The translations under genes and the position numbers were made by a program. From Sphingomonadales bacterium (GTDB lineage: Bacteria > Pseudomonadota > Alphaproteobacteria > Sphingomonadales > Sphingomonadaceae), in the NCBI GenBank assembly GCA_016707885.1, contig JADJGU010000004.1, forward strand, positions 133,143-197,142: a stretch of DNA of 64,000 nt, given 5' to 3'. The notes beneath the pieces are model-generated. The model did not search any database. It saw only the letters and a list, made by a program, of their open reading frames with translations, and was not told the origin of the DNA. This document shows, one piece after another, positions 47,662-57,392 of the stretch (the stretch's first letter is position 1; each line of letters starts with the position of its first letter).

Positions 47662-49428
47662 ATGAACGGCAAAGCCATCGTCGAAAACTCGATTACCGGC
47701 CAGAAATGGCAATGGCGTGGCAACAGCGCCGACGCTCGCGATGCGAATTTCACGCCCGATGATCTGGTAACGCAGCTTTTGCTCGCCCGCGGCGTAGCCC
47801 GCGATGATCTGGAACGGCACCGCAACCCGACGCTGCGCGCCTTCATGCCCGATCCGTCGCTGTTTCAGGACATGGACCGCGCCGCCGAAAGGCTCGCCAA
47901 CGCGGTTGAGCGGCAGGAACAGTTGACGGTCTATGGCGACTATGATGTCGACGGCGCGACCAGTGCCGCCTTGCTGATCCGGCTTTTCCGCGACCTCGGC
48001 CTCGACGCGGGCTATTACATCCCCGACCGCCTGCTCGAAGGCTATGGCCCGTCGGGCGAGGCTTTGGTCAAACTCGGCGAGCAGGGCAGCAGGCTCGTGG
48101 TCACGGTCGATTGCGGCGCGATGGCCTATGATGCCCTGGCGCAGGCGCAGGCGGCTGGCATCGAAGTCATCGTTGTCGACCATCATAAATGCGCGCCTGA
48201 GCTTCCAAAGGCCTTTGCGCTGGTCAATCCGAACCGGCTCGATGAAGCCGGCGAAGCAGCAAGCCATGGCCATTTAGCCGCCGTCGGTGTCGCCTTCCTG
48301 CTGGGTGCCGCAATCGTAAGGACGCTGCGCACGCGCGGTTTCTTTGCCAATCGGGCCGAACCCAAATTGGTCGAGCTGCTCGATATTGTCGCGCTGGGCA
48401 CCGTTGCTGACGTCGCCCAGTTGCGTGGGTTGAATCGCGCCTTTGTGGCCCAAGGTCTGAAAGTGATGGCTGCACGCCGCAACACTGGCCTTAACGCCCT
48501 GATTGCGGCCAGCCGGTTGAACCGCGCGCCTATCTGTTCCGACCTTGGCTTTGCCTTGGGTCCGCGCATCAATGCGGGTGGCCGCGTAGGCAAATCCGAC
48601 CTCGGCGTCCGCCTGCTAACCACCGACGACCCGGCCGAAGCACAAGCCATCGCGCTTGAACTCGACCGGTTGAACGAAGAACGGCGCGCGATTGAGGCAA
48701 TGGTGCAACAGGCCGCCGAGGAACAGATGGCGGGCCAGCATAACCGCGCAGTAGCACTTGTATCAGGCCTTGGCTGGCATCCGGGAGTGATCGGTATTGT
48801 CGCTGGGCGGCTGAAGGAAAAAACCGGAAAGCCCGCCATCGTTATCGCGCTCGATGAAGAGGGTGTCGGCAAAGGGTCCGGACGGTCGATCAGCGGTGTT
48901 GATCTGGGCGCAGCCATCATCTCGGCACGGGAGGCCGGTTTGCTGGTCGCAGGCGGTGGGCACGCGATGGCCGCTGGCCTGACCATCGATGCCGACAAGG
49001 TCGATGCGCTGGCCGAATGGCTCGATGACAGGCTGGCGCGCGACGTGGCCGAGGCTTCGGCAGACCGCATGCTCGCCATCGACGCTCTGATAAGTCCGCG
49101 TGGACTCAACCCGCTGTTCGTAGACGCGATGGAGGCCGGTGGCCCCTATGGCACCGGCTGGCCCGGACCGCGCATCGTCGCCGGCCCGGTACGCATCATT
49201 AAATGCGATATTGTCGGCAAAGACCATGTCCGCGCCATTGTTTCTGGAGACGATGGTGCCTCGTTCAAAGCCATGGCCTTCCGCCAGGGCGAAAGCGTGC
49301 TGGGGCAGCAATTGCTGCATGGCGACCGTTCGCAGAAATATCTTCTCGCTGGCCGCGCAAAAATTGATGACTGGGGTGCCACGCCCAAGGCCGAATTGCA
49401 CATCGACGACTTGGCATTGGCAAGCTGA
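47662..49428 (+). CDS. recJ: Single-stranded-DNA-specific exonuclease RecJ
   Basis: 588 residues, a usual length. DHH-family motifs are all present: DYDVDGATSAALL, VTVDCGAMAYD, VVDHHKC and LDIVALGTVADVAQL; the DHHA1 part has SGVDLGAAI and GGGHAMAAGLTI; a C-terminal OB-like region follows. RecJ degrades single-stranded DNA 5' to 3' in recombination and mismatch repair. The start ATG at 47662 gives MNGKAIVENSITGQKW, and the 104-bp gap to the divergent hydratase gene should hold both promoters. The frame is free of indels. Confidence 0.95.
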   Translation: MNGKAIVENSITGQKWQWRGNSADARDANFTPDDLVTQLLLARGVARDDLERHRNPTLRAFMPDPSLFQDMDRAAERLANAVERQEQLTVYGDYDVDGATSAALLIRLFRDLGLDAGYYIPDRLLEGYGPSGEALVKLGEQGSRLVVTVDCGAMAYDALAQAQAAGIEVIVVDHHKCAPELPKAFALVNPNRLDEAGEAASHGHLAAVGVAFLLGAAIVRTLRTRGFFANRAEPKLVELLDIVALGTVADVAQLRGLNRAFVAQGLKVMAARRNTGLNALIAASRLNRAPICSDLGFALGPRINAGGRVGKSDLGVRLLTTDDPAEAQAIALELDRLNEERRAIEAMVQQAAEEQMAGQHNRAVALVSGLGWHPGVIGIVAGRLKEKTGKPAIVIALDEEGVGKGSGRSISGVDLGAAIISAREAGLLVAGGGHAMAAGLTIDADKVDALAEWLDDRLARDVAEASADRMLAIDALISPRGLNPLFVDAMEAGGPYGTGWPGPRIVAGPVRIIKCDIVGKDHVRAIVSGDDGASFKAMAFRQGESVLGQQLLHGDRSQKYLLAGRAKIDDWGATPKAELHIDDLALAS

Positions 49429-49470
49429 ATATTACGCGCAAGATTCTTGCAAAACTGCATGACTCGGTTC

Positions 49471-49499
49471 TTGACGTGCGCGAAGCGAATCCGTAAAGG
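49471..49499 (+). promoter_or_regulatory. Probable tRNA-Glu promoter
   Basis: TTGACG at 49471-49476 and TAAAGG at 49494-49499 are spaced by 17 bp and lie 18 bp upstream of the tRNA. The -35 box is strong; the -10 box is weak. Confidence 0.45.
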
Positions 49500-49517
49500 C
49501 GCGCTTCCATCTTCGAT

Positions 49518-49592
49518 GGCCCCTTCGTCTAGCGGTTAGGACGCGGCCCTTTCACGGCTGAAACACGGGTTCGATTCCCGTAGGGGTCACCA
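49518..49592 (+). tRNA. tRNA-Glu (anticodon TTC)
   Basis: A full cloverleaf can be folded: acceptor GGCCCCT (49518-49524) pairs with AGGGGTC (49582-49588) with one G-U pair, followed by A and an encoded CCA. The anticodon stem CGGCC/GGCTG encloses loop CTTTCAC with anticodon TTC at 49551-49553. The T-arm is ACGGG-TTCGATT-CCCGT. Everything after it to the window end has an accessory character, so this tRNA is the probable integration site. Confidence 0.96.
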
Positions 49593-49760
49593 GTCAAGCG
49601 ATTTATCTTGTTGTTTTTACACAATAAAATGCGATTTTTTGAAATTTTATCCCACAATCGTTCCCACATTTTGATCGGGATTTGGTGGAGCAATTCGGGG
49701 CGCGATGACATCGCCTCGGACTGTCGATGAACGCCCCAGCGCAGTGAAGCAAACAGGATT

Positions 49761-49783
49761 CGGGGCGCGTTTGACGCGCCCCG
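49761..49783 (-). terminator. Strong hairpin after the small island gene, possible terminator
   Basis: CGGGGCGCGT (49761-49770) and ACGCGCCCCG (49774-49783) form a perfect 10-bp stem with a 3-base loop, 8 bp beyond the stop of the gene at 49792. Read on the minus strand it is followed by AATCCTGTTTGC, so the T-tract is poor. A truncated relative (CGGGGCGCGA) occurs at 49697-49706. Confidence 0.5.
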
Positions 49784-49791
49784 ATTGGCCT

Positions 49792-50001
49792 TCACTGCCG
49801 GGGCTGCGGTTCGCGCAGGACGATCTGGCCGCTGATCGGGATGACCGAGAGGATGAGCGACAGCCCCTTGCCGTCGCGGTGGGGCCATGCGGCTCCAACC
49901 TTGGTCCAGAAACTGTCGTCGCCCTTGTTGGTGACATGCCAGGCTTGGAAGGCCGGGGTCTTGGGTTCGGCTGTTGCTGCGGTTGAAGTTGTGCGTGCCA
50001 T
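49792..50001 (-). CDS. Small mobile-element protein, unknown function
   Basis: 69 residues from the ATG at 50001, which follows AAGGATTTC; the open frame extends further but without Shine-Dalgarno support. The sequence has KTPAFQAWHVTNKGDDSFWTKVGAAWPHRDGKGLSLIL and ends in ISGQIVLREP. It resembles small proteins of about 70-110 residues (DUF736-like) found beside transfer genes in alphaproteobacterial islands, though I am unsure of the family. It sits between tRNA-Glu and the transfer genes. The 220 bp upstream (50002-50222) contain a GGTGCGC-TG-GCGCACC hairpin at 50085-50100 and no gene. Confidence 0.65.
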   Translation of the reverse strand: MARTTSTAATAEPKTPAFQAWHVTNKGDDSFWTKVGAAWPHRDGKGLSLILSVIPISGQIVLREPQPRQ

Positions 50002-50222
50002 GATGAAATCCTTTCGTGTCCGTGTGGCTCGTTGCCACCCTCCGCAAAGCCGCGCGATCAAGGTCGGGCGTCATGTCCTACACGGGTGCGCTGGCGCACC
50101 GGCGCGGGCCGGACATTGACGCTCGACCGCGCGCGGTCAGGAAAGGGTGAATGAAAACGGGTTGCACGGAAACGAACGACGGTGGCCGCCAACTCGCGCT
50201 GCACCGGCCCTGTAAACACCCG

Positions 50223-50951
50223 CTACCGGGCCTCCGGAGTCGGCGGCTTCAAGGTTACTTCGCATTTCGTGGGCCGCTGAGCCTTGGCCGCCGCGTTCAG
50301 GCAATTGGCAATACGCTCGCGGCTGCTTTCGGTCATGCGCTCGAAGTCTGATCGTAACAGCCAGCGATCTTGGTCGGCGCGGGCCTGCAAGCGCTCGCCC
50401 GCAAACCACATATCGCCGCCCAAAATGCTCGTCGCGCGCTTTTCAGGCCAATGCCAGCTTTCTGGCGCAGCGGTTATGGCGAAGACCGGCAGGGCGATGG
50501 CGACGAAAGAGCCAACGACTGCACCGATCAACCCGGCCCGCCATAGCCAAGTGCGCTGCTCTTCGGCGGTTCGGGCCGATACAACCACGTCGGCGATTCG
50601 GCGCTCCGTTTCCCGCATGGTGCTGGTCGCTTTTGCGAGCGCCGAATGGTCGTCCGCTCGTGCGTCGGTGCCAGCCTTGACGATGGCATCGCTCAAGGCT
50701 TGGGGCGTCAGCCGCAAAGCGGGCTTCTCAGCCCATTTGGCGAGCTGATCGGCGGTAGCCTGCATCTGCTCGGAAATGCCTTCCAAAGTCTCGGTATAGT
50801 CGGGAATGACGATGCTCGCCGGTTCATCGGCGAGCTTCTCGACCGCAATCCGCAACAAGCCGACTTCGCGTTTGAGCTTTCGGAATTCCTTGCTGGCAGG
50901 ATCGTTGCTTTCGATCTCCGGCGGCTTCGCGGCAATCACGTCTGGTTCCAT
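50223..50951 (-). CDS. DUF6118-like membrane protein of the transfer region
   Basis: 242 residues. A soluble N-terminal helix-rich part (about 20-155; RKLKREVGLLRIAVEKLAD) is followed by one membrane segment (LWRAGLIGAVVGSFVAIALPVFAI, about 157-180) and a C-terminal part with GGDMWFAGERLQARADQDRWLL. I remember such proteins directly downstream of traA in sphingomonad plasmids and islands (DUF6118), where the role is unknown. It lies 12 bp downstream of traA, on the same transcript. Confidence 0.7.
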   Translation of the reverse strand: MEPDVIAAKPPEIESNDPASKEFRKLKREVGLLRIAVEKLADEPASIVIPDYTETLEGISEQMQATADQLAKWAEKPALRLTPQALSDAIVKAGTDARADDHSALAKATSTMRETERRIADVVVSARTAEEQRTWLWRAGLIGAVVGSFVAIALPVFAITAAPESWHWPEKRATSILGGDMWFAGERLQARADQDRWLLRSDFERMTESSRERIANCLNAAAKAQRPTKCEVTLKPPTPEAR

Positions 50952-50963
50952 CGTTCTTCTCCT

Positions 50964-53851
50964 TTACATACTGATGCCCAAGTCGCGGGCGCGACCGAGG
51001 CCGAGGTAATCGTTGAGCTGGCGGGCGATGCCGCCCGTTGCGCTGGCGTGGATGCCAAGCTCGACCTTGCGGTTTCGCAGAAGCGAATCGACTTGCGGGT
51101 CGCGCTCCAGCCCTTTTGCCATTGCCCCCATGCTAGCCGTGGTGGCGTCGGCGCGACGATAGTCTCCGGTGCGGAAAGACAGCTCGCGCTGGTGGTTGAG
51201 TCGCTGCCAGTCGCTCACAAAGCGGTCGGCGCGCATTTGCGGGTTGGTGCGGATTTCGGCTTCGAGCTGCATGGCGCGGATGGCATTGGCGGTGCGTCCG
51301 CTGGCGGCTTGGCCGACAAGTTCCGGTTCCTGCCGGAAGGCAGATGCTAAGTCTCGACCTGCGTTGGCCTTCAAGTTATTGAGGGCGGTATGGGCTTTAT
51401 CGCGCGCGGCAATCTGGTGCGGCATGGCGTTTAAGCCTTTGGCCTGCGTTCGCCCGATGTCCTCAATGGCACGGGCGTAGCGTTCGACGTTGCGCTGCAT
51501 GTTGAGCGGGTCAGCCTTTGGCTTCTGTTCGGTCGCAATGTCGCGCTGCGCTTCGGGTGCTGGGCGGAAGTTGGCAAAAATGCTCCGTGCCTTCTCCGGC
51601 ACGATCCTTCGGACGATCTCGGCGACGCGCTCGCGGAAGGTGATCCCGCGCCGCTCGGCAAAGTCTCTCGCCGGTTCGTAATCGCTCGCCATGTCCTTGC
51701 CGCGTTCGCGGCTCAATGTGCGGACAAGTTTCGACTGGTCCGCGAAGTCATCGCGGCCATAGTGGAGGTCCACGCTGTCGCGGTGACGCGACAAAGCGAC
51801 ATAGGCGGAATGGCTGTCCATGCCGGGCGTGGCGAGGACGTGTGCGCGGTCCACCGTCATACCCTGCGCCTTGTGGATCGTGGCGGCGTAGCCGTGGTCG
51901 ATATGGGAATAGTCCTTTGTATCGAAGGCGACGCTGCGGCCATCGTCGGTGCGCACTGCCATCCGCTGCGGCGACGCCTGCTCGATGGTTCCCAACGTCC
52001 CGTTTTTCACGCCCAAGCTGCGCTCATTGCGCAGGAACATGATGCGGTCGCCACTGGCGAACCGCCGCTCGCCACGCTCGGCTTTGACGGTCGCGTCATC
52101 GCCAAGCGCACCGGCCTCGCGCATCCGCCCGCGCGCCGCTTCATTCAAGTCGCGCACCTCGTCATTGGTGTGGGTGAGGATGATGCGGGTGTCGTCCGCG
52201 CGCCTGCCGGTCACGATCCCAACGGTCGATCAGCTCACTACGCGCAGCCTCGCGCGTTTCGGCTGAATGGACCATGCCGCGTTCACCGTAAGCCTGAATC
52301 GCAAGCCCCGTGCGCCCGGTGGCAAGGCGCCGAGTGGCGTCCTGCTGCCAGCCGTCATGCTGGCGGCGGACCTCGCTGATTTCGACGCCACCATGCCGTT
52401 CGTGGATCGCTCGGAAAGCCGCGCCTGCTTCGATGGCCTGTAACTGTTGCGGGTCGCCAACCAGAACGACTTTTGCTCCGGCATCGGCGGCGCGAGACAG
52501 CACGCGCTCCATCTGGCGCGTGCCGACCATACCCGCTTCGTCGATTACCAGCACATCGCGCGAAGTCAGTTGCTCGCGGCCATGACCCCACTGATGTTCA
52601 AGGCTTGCGATGGTGCGCGAGGCAATGCCCGAACCTTGCTCCAATCCCTCGGCGGCAACGCCTGACAGCGCTGCGCCGCGAACGGCGTAACCCGCATTCT
52701 CCCATGCTTCGCGCGCGACGCCAAGCATCGCGCTCTTGCCGGTCCCGGCATAGCCAACAACGACCCGCGCGCATCGGTGACATGCTCGAACGCTGCGCGC
52801 TGTTCGCCCGAAAGCACCAAGCTGCGTTCCTCGGCGCGCGCCAAAGCAGCCTCGCGGTCGTGTCCATTGACGCGGTGCCGCTCGCGCTCCGCCATCAACT
52901 GCGACGCCTGCTGCAAGCGCTGCTCGGTATCGATCATCTGGCGCGATGTGAAGCGGTCGTTGCCGCGTCCGTCCTGACCCAGAGCAATCAAATCTGGCGA
53001 TCCGCGCACTGCACTAATCGCCAGATCGAATTGCTCTTTCCCGTCGCTGTGCCGATGCACGAACATGGCAAGGTCGCGGCTCGTGAAGGTGGCTTGACTG
53101 TGCGTGATCGCGTCCAGTGCGACAGTTGGGTTGGCTATGATCCGCTCGCCGTTGCGCTGCGCAACGGCGCGGTGTTCCTCGATCCGTTCGGCTTCAAGGC
53201 CGCGAATGCCGATGCGTGAGGCGGCGGGACCGATCTTGTCCTGCGGCTCCAGCGCAATACCTTGCGCTTCCAGACTGCGGTGATCGATCCGCGCGTCGAT
53301 ATCGAGTTCGGCAAGCCGTTCGTTGACGTGGCTTGCCCAGCGCTCGCGCCACTGCTCGACCAGTTCGGCCTTGTTCCAGTCGCGCACTTTCGCGCCGAAG
53401 CCATCGCCCTTCACTTCGCGCATGGTCAGCATGACATGCGCGTGCGGCTTCGCCTTCCCGTCTTCGCCGATATCCCAATGGACATTGAGATCGGCGATCA
53501 TGCCCTTTTCAACGAACTCGGCTTGGGCAAAATCGCGCGCCAGTTCGATCCCTGCTGCTTGTTCAACTCGCGCGGAATCGCGAACTCGACCTCGCGCGCA
53601 AGCTGCGCGTCTTTGCGCTTCTCCGCAGCCTCGACCGCGTTCCAGAGCTTTTCGCGATCAGCGAACTCGGGCGGCGCGCCCTCGGGCAGCATAACTTCGG
53701 AATGGACGACGCCATCCTTGTTGGTGAAGTCATGGTCGCGGTCGAGACGCTCATCGTGCAGCCGTTCGGCTCCGCGATAGGCTGCCGCCGCCACCGCACT
53801 GCGCCCGCTCGCGCGGCTGATGACTTTGACCGAGAGGTGGAAGATCGCCAT
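50964..53851 (-). CDS. traA: Ti-type conjugal relaxase-helicase TraA (three frameshifts)
   Basis: Four frames join into about 962 residues. The start MAIFHLSVKVISRASGRSAVAAAAYRGAE at 53851 is the MobA/MobL relaxase opening; after a break near 53555 the continuation AGIELARDFAQAEFVEKGM leads into PHAHVMLTMRE, the His-rich metal motif (HAH). After a break near 52768 comes a helicase with Walker A VVGYAGTGKSAML, LVIDEAGMVG and VGDPQQLQAIEAGAAF; after a third near 52205 come DTRIILTHTNDEVRDLN and the UvrD-like TIHKAQGMTVDRAHV. TraA nicks oriT, stays bound to the 5' end and unwinds the strand for transfer. The adjacent oriT-like site and divergent traC/traD fit the Ti arrangement. Confidence 0.9.
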
Positions 53852-53880
53852 GACGGCATTCCATCTACGCCACCAAGCGC

Positions 53881-53908
53881 ACGTCGGCACGACGTATAAG
53901 CGCGCCCT
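53881..53908 (+). other. Probable origin of transfer nic region (Ti/RSF1010 type)
   Basis: The segment CGACGTATAAGCGCGCCCT at 53890-53908 closely resembles the Ti/RSF1010 family nick region as I remember it (...TAA...GCG/CCCT), with cleavage expected between GCG and CCCT, about 53904/53905. Directly on its left lies a perfect inverted repeat ACGTCG-GCA-CGACGT (53881-53895), as relaxase recognition hairpins require. It sits in the 172-bp gap between divergent traA and traC, the place of oriT in Ti plasmids. Confidence 0.75.
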
Positions 53909-54023
53909 CCCATGATAAAATCCTGTTCGGGACTAGGTGGTTTCAGACTGTCCCAACGCCATTACTGCAAAGCGCAAAGCACAGCTTTATATTCGGCGCA
54001 TCACCACTCGATGGAGACAATAG

Positions 54024-54330
54024 ATGCGCAAACCCATAGACATCGATTCGGAACTGAAGGTGCTCGCCGACAAAGCGAAGCAACTGAAAGAGCGCCGCGT
54101 CCAACAGCTTGGCGAGCTGGTCATCGCCACCGGCGCGGATGCGCGGGACGCGGAAACGCTCGCGGGCGCGTTGCTTGAAATCAAGGAAACCAACGACGGC
54201 GCACGAAAGGAGAGCTGGCGCAAACGCGGCGCGGCTTTTCTTTCAAGGCACAGCGCGCAAGCGTGGAACGCGAACTGAACGCTTGTCCGAAGGCGCTCAG
54301 GCGACTGACAGCGGCGCGGCATCGGCTTGA
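54024..54330 (+). CDS. traC: Conjugal transfer protein TraC-like (one frameshift)
   Basis: About 101 residues after removal of one extra T near 54238: MRKPIDIDSELKVLADKAKQLKERRVQQLGELVIATGAD, then RKESWRKRGAAFFQGTARKRGTRTE. The uncorrected frame ends at 54278 with 84 residues. Small basic helical proteins of this type are encoded divergently from traA and belong to the relaxosome in Ti-like systems. The ATG follows GGAGACAAT. Confidence 0.8.
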
Positions 54331-54352
54331 AGCGCGAAAGGCCCGCACCGAC

Positions 54353-54586
54353 ATGCGCGAATGGCAGGTCAAACGGCGCGAGCGGACGCGGCAGTTGATC
54401 GAACTGGGCGGCCTTGTCGTGAAGGCCGATCTGGTCGAACTCACCAACGATGATCGCGCCACGCTCTACGGCGCGTTCCTCACCGTCGCCACCAAGCTGC
54501 GGGGCGATGAACGCGACCAGGCGCTGATGCTGTGGAAGCGCAAGGGCAAGCGGGCGTTTGAAGCTGACGCGGATGAAGTGAGCTAA
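54353..54586 (+). CDS. traD: Conjugal transfer protein TraD-like (small relaxosome protein)
   Basis: 77 residues from the ATG at 54353: MREWQVKRRERTRQLIELGGLVVKADLVEL, then DDRATLYGAFLTVATKLRGD. This is the small TraD of Ti-type transfer regions, not the coupling protein of F. The frame is open from 54263, but that part overlaps traC and gives a non-family sequence, so I chose the internal start, 22 bp after traC. No TraG coupling protein follows: the next genes are copper resistance, so the transfer set is incomplete here. Confidence 0.8.
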   Translation: MREWQVKRRERTRQLIELGGLVVKADLVELTNDDRATLYGAFLTVATKLRGDERDQALMLWKRKGKRAFEADADEVS

Positions 54587-54601
54587 GACGTAAGCGCGGT
54601 T

Positions 54602-55529
54602 CTAAGCAAGCGGGTCCAAAGTTCCCAACCATGCGACGAGCGCGATTATGGCCGCCGCCGTTGCCGCTTCGACAACGACGCTACGACGCATCGCCATAAG
54701 TTCGGCGCGGGGTTCGCCGGTTTGCCGGGCGTTTGCGATGCGGGGTCAAGCGCCACCGGTTGAGGCGCCGCCAGTGCGAGCATCGCGACGAACGCAGCCA
54801 GCTTGGCAAACAGAAGCTGGCCATATGGCCCCGCAAGGCTGTCGCCGATCCCATTCCAGCCGACGATCATCTGACCGTTGACGATTCCGGTGGCGATAAT
54901 CAGCGCAACGCAAGCGGTTCCAATACGCCCGAACTGCGCAAGTGCGCGCGCCGCAATTGCCGGTCTGCCGGACGATGCTGCACCGTCCGATGACCGCAAC
55001 AGCCACAGGAAGCACAGGATTGCTCCCAGCCAGATCGCGGCAGACAGCAATGGACGGTATCCGAAACGCGATGCACCGTTCCGGCCACGCCCTCCGTCGC
55101 AGCGGCATGGCCCGACCAGACAAGCGTTGAAAGCGACACTGCGCCAAGTACCGCGACGGCGCACAGCCGAAAACCTGTCCGGTCGGTGCGCCAGGCAAGC
55201 ACCAACAGGGCCGTAACCAATGCCGCCAGCCGCCCAAGTGCGGCACGGCCTGCGTCGGTCTCGCTCACCATCGACAGGAGCATCGTTCCGTCGATCTCAG
55301 CCAGCGTCACGCCCATCATGTTGGCACTCATCACGATGAATCCGCCGACTGTGGCGCATAATGCGATGGCCGCAAGGATAGGTAGGAGCGCGCCCAATGC
55401 CAGGTTTACTGTTGCATCCGCCCGTTCGTTTGACCGCAAGGCATAAAGCGGAAAGGCAGCGATGCCGACAAGCAGCATCTGGCTCGCAAATTGTGCGAAC
55501 CTGATGCAAATGCCGACCCATTCGGGCAT
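54602..55529 (-). CDS. copD: Copper export/uptake membrane protein CopD (about three frameshifts)
   Basis: The N-terminal 160 residues read open from the ATG at 55529 (LVGIAAFPLYALRS, VGGFIVMSANMMG, LLVLAWRTDRTGFRLCAVAVLG, VWSGHAAATEGVAGTVHRVSDTVH). A base is missing near 55048, after which LLSAAIWLGAILCFLWLLRS and GTACVALIIATGIVNGQMIVG follow. Further shifts between 54770 and 54660 are needed to reach RRSVVVEAATAAAIIALVAWLGTLDPLA and the stop at 54602. The restored 309 residues match CopD length and its eight-helix layout with His in HAAAT and HRVSD. CopD works with periplasmic CopC in copper transfer. It starts 6 bp after copC. Confidence 0.85.
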
Positions 55530-55535
55530 AAGCGC

Positions 55536-55914
55536 TTACTTGACCTTGAAGCTGAACTCGCTGCCCATGCGGTGGCTGTCCGCGCCAGCTGCCGACCATT
55601 TGACGGTATAGCTTCCCGGCACCAGCGCCTTCTTGAGCAAAAGCGTCATCGACTTGCCATCCTTACCCATCTGCGACGTATGCGCCATCTTCATGGGCGG
55701 TGATCTTCATGCCGGGCATTCGGGTCATGATAACCTCGGTCTTGACCGTCGGTGCGATCAACCTTTCGCTGAGTTTGAGTTCAATGCGGCTTGGCTTTGC
55801 AACAGTCGCATTCGCAGCGGGCGTCGAAGCCGTCAGCTTGACATGAGCAAGCACCGCCGTCGGCAAGATTGCGAGTGACGCAGCGGCGACAGCGGGAATA
55901 AGGAACTTGAGCAT
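55536..55914 (-). CDS. copC: Periplasmic copper-binding protein CopC (one frameshift)
   Basis: Signal peptide MLKFLIPAVAAASLAILPTAVLA, then HVKLTASTPAANATV with the N-terminal His that binds Cu(II) after signal cleavage, then SERLIAPTVKTEVIMTRMPGMK. One extra C near 55692 breaks the frame; restoring it gives KMAHTSQMGKDGKSMTLLLKKALVPGSYTVKWSAAGADSHRMGSEFSFKV and a stop at 55536, about 125 residues, the normal CopC size with the C-terminal copper His in DSHR. The gene diverges from the sigma-factor module; the 130-bp gap holds both promoters. Confidence 0.88.
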
Positions 55915-56052
55915 TTGTATCTCCGTGGTGAGCTTTCAGAGGAAATACGCACGGGCAGCAATCGTCCCTCACGCAATGTCGCCTCGCCTGTTATGAGGGG
56001 TGAGATCATCCGATGCGTATGAGGATTTAGAACTTTGTCGAGAGTTGCGGTT

Positions 56053-56318
56053 ATGAACGATCTTTGCCCCATTTGCGCGATGCACCCGTGCCTGACGCAT
56101 TAGGCGCGCTGGATGATGCGGTGTTGGCTGCACTCGCCACCCGCCGCCGCGAACAAGCGACCGGGCCGCGCCTGCTCGCGCTGGCGGCGCTGCTGTCGCT
56201 TGGCACCGGCGTCGCCGCTGGCAGCATATCGGGCAGTCCCGCAGTTGCTGCGCCCCCGCTATCCCCGTTCGCCAGCAACAGCGTGCTGGCACCTTCGACG
56301 CTGCTGGACCCGCGCTGA
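56053..56318 (+). CDS. Small membrane anti-sigma factor, CnrY-like
   Basis: The frame MPHLRDAPVPDALGALDDAVLAALATRRREQ, membrane segment LLALAALLSLGTGVAAGSI and short periplasmic tail fits the CnrY layout: a cytoplasmic helix that sequesters the sigma factor, one membrane helix and a small outer part. In-frame it can only start at a TTG (56064). An ATG at 56053 (MNDL...) would join it if one base is missing, giving MNDLLPHLRDAP. It ends TGA directly before the ATG of the sensor gene. Assignment rests on layout and gene order, not on sequence identity. Confidence 0.65.
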
Positions 56319-56774
56319 ATGGTAGGCTGGAAGCGGATTACGCTGATTGCGGTCGTCGCTTTCGCGGCGGCGTTGGCGGGTGTTTTCATCGGCCGGGCAG
56401 TGTCCGATCAGCCGCGCCCTAGCGAAACCGAGCTCCATGCCCTGCTGCACAGCCGGTTGAAGCTCGATCCTGCGCAACATGCCAAGATCGAAGCCATTGA
56501 GGCGCGCTTCGCCGTCCGGCGCAAGGCGCTCGAACTGGAAATGCGCGCTGCGAACGCTAGGCTCGCGAGCGCCATTGAGGCCGAGCATGGTTATGGCCCG
56601 CAAGTGACAGCGGCGGTCGATCATAGCCACCATGTCATGGGCGAACTCCAGAAAGAGACGCTCGAGCATCTTTTTGCCATGCGCGCCGTCCTCAATCCCG
56701 AACAGGCGCGCATGTTCGATGCGACCGTGGTCAAGGCGCTAACCGCCGAAGCCCAGCCTTCACAGAGTAAGTGA
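56319..56774 (+). CDS. Periplasmic heavy-metal sensor, CnrX-like (Metal_resist family)
   Basis: 151 residues: N-terminal membrane anchor (RITLIAVVAFAAALAGVFIGRAV) and a helical periplasmic domain with LHALLHSRLKLDPAQHAKIEAIEARFAVRRKALE and VDHSHHVMGELQKETLEHLFAMRAVLNPEQARMFD. The Spy/CnrX-type LTP-like helix-turn pattern and His-rich HSHH metal site are visible. In CnrYXH systems CnrX senses metal and releases the anti-sigma factor. Its stop overlaps the sigma factor GTG. Confidence 0.82.
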   Translation: MVGWKRITLIAVVAFAAALAGVFIGRAVSDQPRPSETELHALLHSRLKLDPAQHAKIEAIEARFAVRRKALELEMRAANARLASAIEAEHGYGPQVTAAVDHSHHVMGELQKETLEHLFAMRAVLNPEQARMFDATVVKALTAEAQPSQSK

Positions 56775-57336
56775 GCCTCGATCTCTCCGAATGCAGCGAT
56801 GCCGAGCTGAGGGCGCTGGCGCGCGGCGGAAACGAGGCTAGCTGCCGCGAATTTCTGGCGCGCTATAAATTGCCGGTCTATCGCCTGATCCGCAGCACCA
56901 TCGGTGATGCCGATGAAGCGCTGGACCTGACGCAAGAGAGCTTCGTTTCGCTTTCGCGGCACTCAAATCTTACGATCCGGGGCGATCCTTTCAGACATGG
57001 ATTTCGCGCATTGCGCTCAACAAATGCCGCGATTGGGCGCGGCGGCGTGCGGTGCGCAGCTTCTTCACGCGGGCAGCCCCGATGGAGGACGGCCTCGCCG
57101 TGGCTGCCGAACAGCCCTTGCCCGATGCAGAAGCGTTCGACCGAGCCGAGCTGGCGCACGTCATGCAAGCAATGGCCCGCTTGCCGCACCGCTTGCGCGA
57201 GGTGCTGGTGCTGCGAACGGTCGAGGGACTTAGCCAGGCCGAAGCGGCGGAGGTTCTGGGGGTCAGCGAAAAGGCCGTCGAAACCCGGCTCTATCGTGCG
57301 CGGGGCCGGTTGGGCGAAATCTTGGGAGAAGATTGA
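56771..57336 (+). CDS. ECF-type RNA polymerase sigma factor, CnrH-like (one frameshift)
   Basis: Starts at a GTG overlapping the sensor stop. Region 2 reads ALARGGNEASCREFLARYKLPVYRLIRSTIGDADEALDLTQESFVS, and after one missing base near 56950 continues AFAALKSYDPGRSFQTWISRIALNKCRDWARRR. Region 4 follows with LAHVMQAMARLPHRLREVLVLRTVEGLSQAEAAEVLGVSEKAVETRLYRARGRL. Restored length is about 188 residues. With the CnrY- and CnrX-like genes it forms a metal-responsive sigma module; the copA operon directly downstream is the likely target. Confidence 0.87.
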
Positions 57337-57392
57337 GGGGTGGCGGCAAGGCGTGCGTAAAGAGGATATGGCAACCGACATATCGCTTCCTG

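Noticed and set aside
47620..48273. A 217-codon minus-strand frame inside recJ
   Set aside because: It lies entirely opposite the confident recJ gene and has no family features.
49529..50074. A 181-codon minus-strand frame ending in GNRTRVSAVKGPRPNR
   Set aside because: Its end is the complement of the tRNA-Glu gene, a well-known spurious translation, and the rest is antisense or out of frame to the small gene at 49792-50001.
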